In this document: positions 62,283 to 64,000 of the stretch, one piece after another
Layout: each line of letters begins with the position of its first letter
How positions within the stretch are numbered: position 1 is the stretch's first letter
Source of the DNA: Lachnospiraceae bacterium
Lineage (GTDB): Bacteria; Bacillota; Clostridia; Lachnospirales; Lachnospiraceae
Length of the DNA: 64,000 bases
Assembly: GCA_910575445.1 (NCBI GenBank)
Contig: CAJTFW010000006.1
Location: 124,001-188,000, forward strand
Direction of reading: 5' to 3'
Notes under the pieces: generated by a model
The model's input: only the letters and a program-made list of their open reading frames with translations
What the model was told of the DNA's origin: nothing
The model's database searches: none
Translations under genes and position numbers: made by a program

Positions 62283-63464
62283 ATGATGACTTTATTTGTG
62301 AAATGGTTTGTGAAAAACAGGGATGAGGTTTCTAACCCAAATGTAAAAAAAGCGTATGCTGTCCTGTCAAGTGTTGTTGGCATCCTGCTAAATTTATTTT
62401 TGTGTGCAGCCAAGATAACTATCGGGCTTTTTAGTAATTCTGTTGCCATATCAGCAGATGGTTTTAACAACCTGTCGGATGCAGGGACTTCACTTGTTTC
62501 GTTTTTGGGATTTAAGATTGCAAAATATGGCGGTGGAAATACGCATCTTTTTGGACATGGCAGGATTGAATGGATTATGAGTATTTTTACATCTATTGCA
62601 GTTCTGCTTATGGGAATAAAGCTGGCGGGGGACTCTGCTGCATCTATAGCCAGCCCGGACAGTCCGGTATTCAGTATGCCAGCTCTGGTGGTACTGTTGG
62701 TATCTATTTTGGTAAAGGTTTATATGTATTGTTACAATAAACGGTTTTCAAAAATAACTGGCTCGGAAACATTAAAGGCAACCGCAGCAGACTGTATAAG
62801 TGATTCGTTATCAACGGCAGCCGTTTTCATATCAACGACAATTTCGTATATAACGCACCTTGAAATAGATGGTTATTGTGGTGTGCTGGTGTCCGTTTTC
62901 ATTATTTTTGCAGGTGTAAAAAGCTTATGGGAAGTATTGGGGCGGATCATGGGGCAGTCAGCAGACCAGGAGATGGCAGACGCTATTTTGCAGATAGCCG
63001 GATCATATCCAGAAATCATTGCTGTCCATGATTTGATGCTTCATGATTATGGATTTGGGTATTTTGTGGTATCCATGCATACGGAAGGGTATTCGGAAAA
63101 CAGTCGGCAGCTTTACACCGCAGCAAACCAGATAGCTTATGATTTAAAACAAAAATTTCATTGTGACAGTTTTATACAAGTTGACTATGTGTTGGAGGAT
63201 AAGACATTGAAGGACGGTCTTATGGAACGAATATATACTGTCCTCAATCAATATAGCGACGAGATTGAAATAAATAATTTCAGGCTGATTGAAAGTGATC
63301 CTTATGTCAATGTTGCATTTGACATGGTCTATCCTGCTAAACTGCAAAAAAGTGAGGAGGATATCTGTAATGACATTAAAAAAGAAATCGAATCAGAATA
63401 TTCAAAATGCCGTACTGTTATTAAAGGTATTATACGGCGTGAGCGTTTTCGCTTACACCGATAA
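62283..63464 (+). CDS. Cation diffusion facilitator family transporter
   Basis: A 393-residue metal exporter. Six membrane helices span about 25-220. The transport-site motifs are SADGFNNLSDAG in helix 2 and TAADCISDSLST in helix 5, each giving an Asp-x(3)-Asp pattern. HLFGHGRIEW is the loop after helix 2. The cytoplasmic domain is extended (about 230-393), holding MLHDYGFGYFVVSMHTE. Zinc, iron or manganese are the likely cations. The start at 62283 has AAAGGGGA upstream. The gene lies between its TetR regulator and a MATE gene. Confidence 0.92.
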   Translation: MMTLFVKWFVKNRDEVSNPNVKKAYAVLSSVVGILLNLFLCAAKITIGLFSNSVAISADGFNNLSDAGTSLVSFLGFKIAKYGGGNTHLFGHGRIEWIMSIFTSIAVLLMGIKLAGDSAASIASPDSPVFSMPALVVLLVSILVKVYMYCYNKRFSKITGSETLKATAADCISDSLSTAAVFISTTISYITHLEIDGYCGVLVSVFIIFAGVKSLWEVLGRIMGQSADQEMADAILQIAGSYPEIIAVHDLMLHDYGFGYFVVSMHTEGYSENSRQLYTAANQIAYDLKQKFHCDSFIQVDYVLEDKTLKDGLMERIYTVLNQYSDEIEINNFRLIESDPYVNVAFDMVYPAKLQKSEEDICNDIKKEIESEYSKCRTVIKGIIRRERFRLHR

Positions 63465-63527
63465 TAAAGCATATTCGCAAAGCGGACATGCGTATACAAT
63501 TATATTAAGTTTAAGGAGGACATTGAA

Positions 63528-64000
63528 ATGGCAGAAAAGTCAAATCGTATCTATTTACTGGAAGAAGCAGGTGTTGCTTCTGCGTTACTTAAGTTAGGGA
63601 TACCGACAATGGTCGGTATGTTGATTTCAGCCTTGTATAATGCGATTGATGCGTATTTTGTAGGCGGTCTTGGCATGAGCCAGATGGGAGCCGTATCCGT
63701 TGTATTCCCGATTGTGCAGATCATTATAGGTCTGGGGATGATGTTTGGGGCAGGAGCATCTTCTTACATATCAAGGCTGTTGGGGAAGGAAGATAACGAA
63801 CAAGCAGACAAAACAGCTTCTACCTCACTTTTTTCGGGGCTTCTGGTTGGGGCAATTATCATTATAGGCATTATGGTTTTTCTTGACCCGGTACTTACGG
63901 CATTAGGTTCAACGGAAACAATTTTGCCTTATGCAAGAGCCTATGCAAAAATCTATGTAACTGGTTCAATTATCAATGTTTTTACTGTCATGATGAATAA
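63528..64000 (+). CDS. MATE-family efflux transporter (partial, runs off the window)
   Basis: The frame opens at ATG 63528, with AAGGAGGA eight bases upstream, and stays open to the edge (157 codons). It begins with a short cytoplasmic segment and typical MATE helices: LLKLGIPTMVGMLISALYNA, DAYFVGGLGMSQMGAVSVVFP and GMMFGAGASSYISRLLGKE. These MATE proteins export drugs or metabolites using a Na+ or H+ gradient. It lies 63 bases after the cation transporter and may be under the same TetR control. Confidence 0.9.
   Translation, partial: MAEKSNRIYLLEEAGVASALLKLGIPTMVGMLISALYNAIDAYFVGGLGMSQMGAVSVVFPIVQIIIGLGMMFGAGASSYISRLLGKEDNEQADKTASTSLFSGLLVGAIIIIGIMVFLDPVLTALGSTETILPYARAYAKIYVTGSIINVFTVMMN

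Noticed and set aside
1-64000. CRISPR arrays, tRNA or rRNA genes
   Set aside because: No regularly spaced repeats of 24-40 bases and no tRNA or rRNA signature were noticed by eye; a dedicated search could still find a tRNA.

Overview
The window reads as chromosomal DNA of a low-GC Gram-positive gut Clostridium, most likely a Lachnospiraceae. The evidence is the gene content (MutS2, YhaM-like exonuclease, RlmD, LytTR/AgrC-type regulation, M29 aminopeptidase, a 760-residue aconitase-like hydratase), strong AAGGAGG ribosome sites, TTGACA-17-TATAAT promoters and several Tn4451/Tn1549-type mobile elements. No rRNA, tRNA or CRISPR array is visible.

Layout. 1-1.7 kb is the end of a mobile element that continues off the left edge (large serine recombinase). 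1.8-2.7 kb holds a lipoprotein-anchored cell-wall amidase split by an in-frame TAG. 3-9 kb is a small transferred block: XRE regulator, LanFEG-type ABC transporter, YccF protein and a NisRK-like two-component system, ending in the last 58 codons of a tyrosine integrase. It probably gives resistance to lantibiotics or cationic peptides. 9.2-10.5 kb holds azlCD (branched-chain amino acid export) and a truncated LysR gene. 10.6-16.4 kb is a leftward signalling operon: a stand-alone receiver, a hybrid kinase with a C-terminal Hpt, and a hybrid kinase fused to a DegV/FakB-like lipid-binding domain. 17-19 kb is an AgrC/AgrA-like pair. 19.2-25.7 kb runs rightward: two poorly known proteins, an M29 aminopeptidase and an aconitase-family hydratase. 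26-31 kb is a leftward mutS2-response regulator-kinase cluster. 31.5-35.1 kb carries a degenerate HtrA-like protein, a YhaM-like exonuclease and rlmD.

From 35.05 kb the 3' end of rlmD is occupied by mobile DNA. The last RlmD codons are replaced at a CATGTGGA core (35050). The displaced native-type 3' end (HVECVV...) reappears at 58226 and again, diverged, at 61282. I read this as two accreted elements. Element A (35.05-58.23 kb) looks like an integrative mobilizable element: ParB, TnpV-like protein, ParM, ParR-like protein, MobC, MobA/L relaxase, no type IV secretion genes, and a large serine recombinase whose last 50 codons are frameshifted. Its cargo is a defence island: XRE regulator plus Gabija-like GajA/GajB, a type I restriction system with four extra unknown genes in the operon, a DUF1016/YhcG nuclease and a leftward STAND NTPase with TPRs. 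Element B (58.23-61.28 kb) is decayed: a serine recombinase cut at its zinc ribbon and an OLD-like ATPase-nuclease broken by a stop in Walker A and a frameshift.

The chromosome resumes with a TetR regulator, a cation diffusion facilitator and a MATE exporter that runs off the right edge. Matching TTGAA-N6-TTCAA operators precede tetR and the transporter.

The most interesting signals are the rlmD accretion with repeated 3' ends, unknown genes embedded in the type I operon, a perfect palindrome found both upstream of and inside the DUF1016 gene, the kinase-DegV fusion, and a family of structured intergenic repeats.
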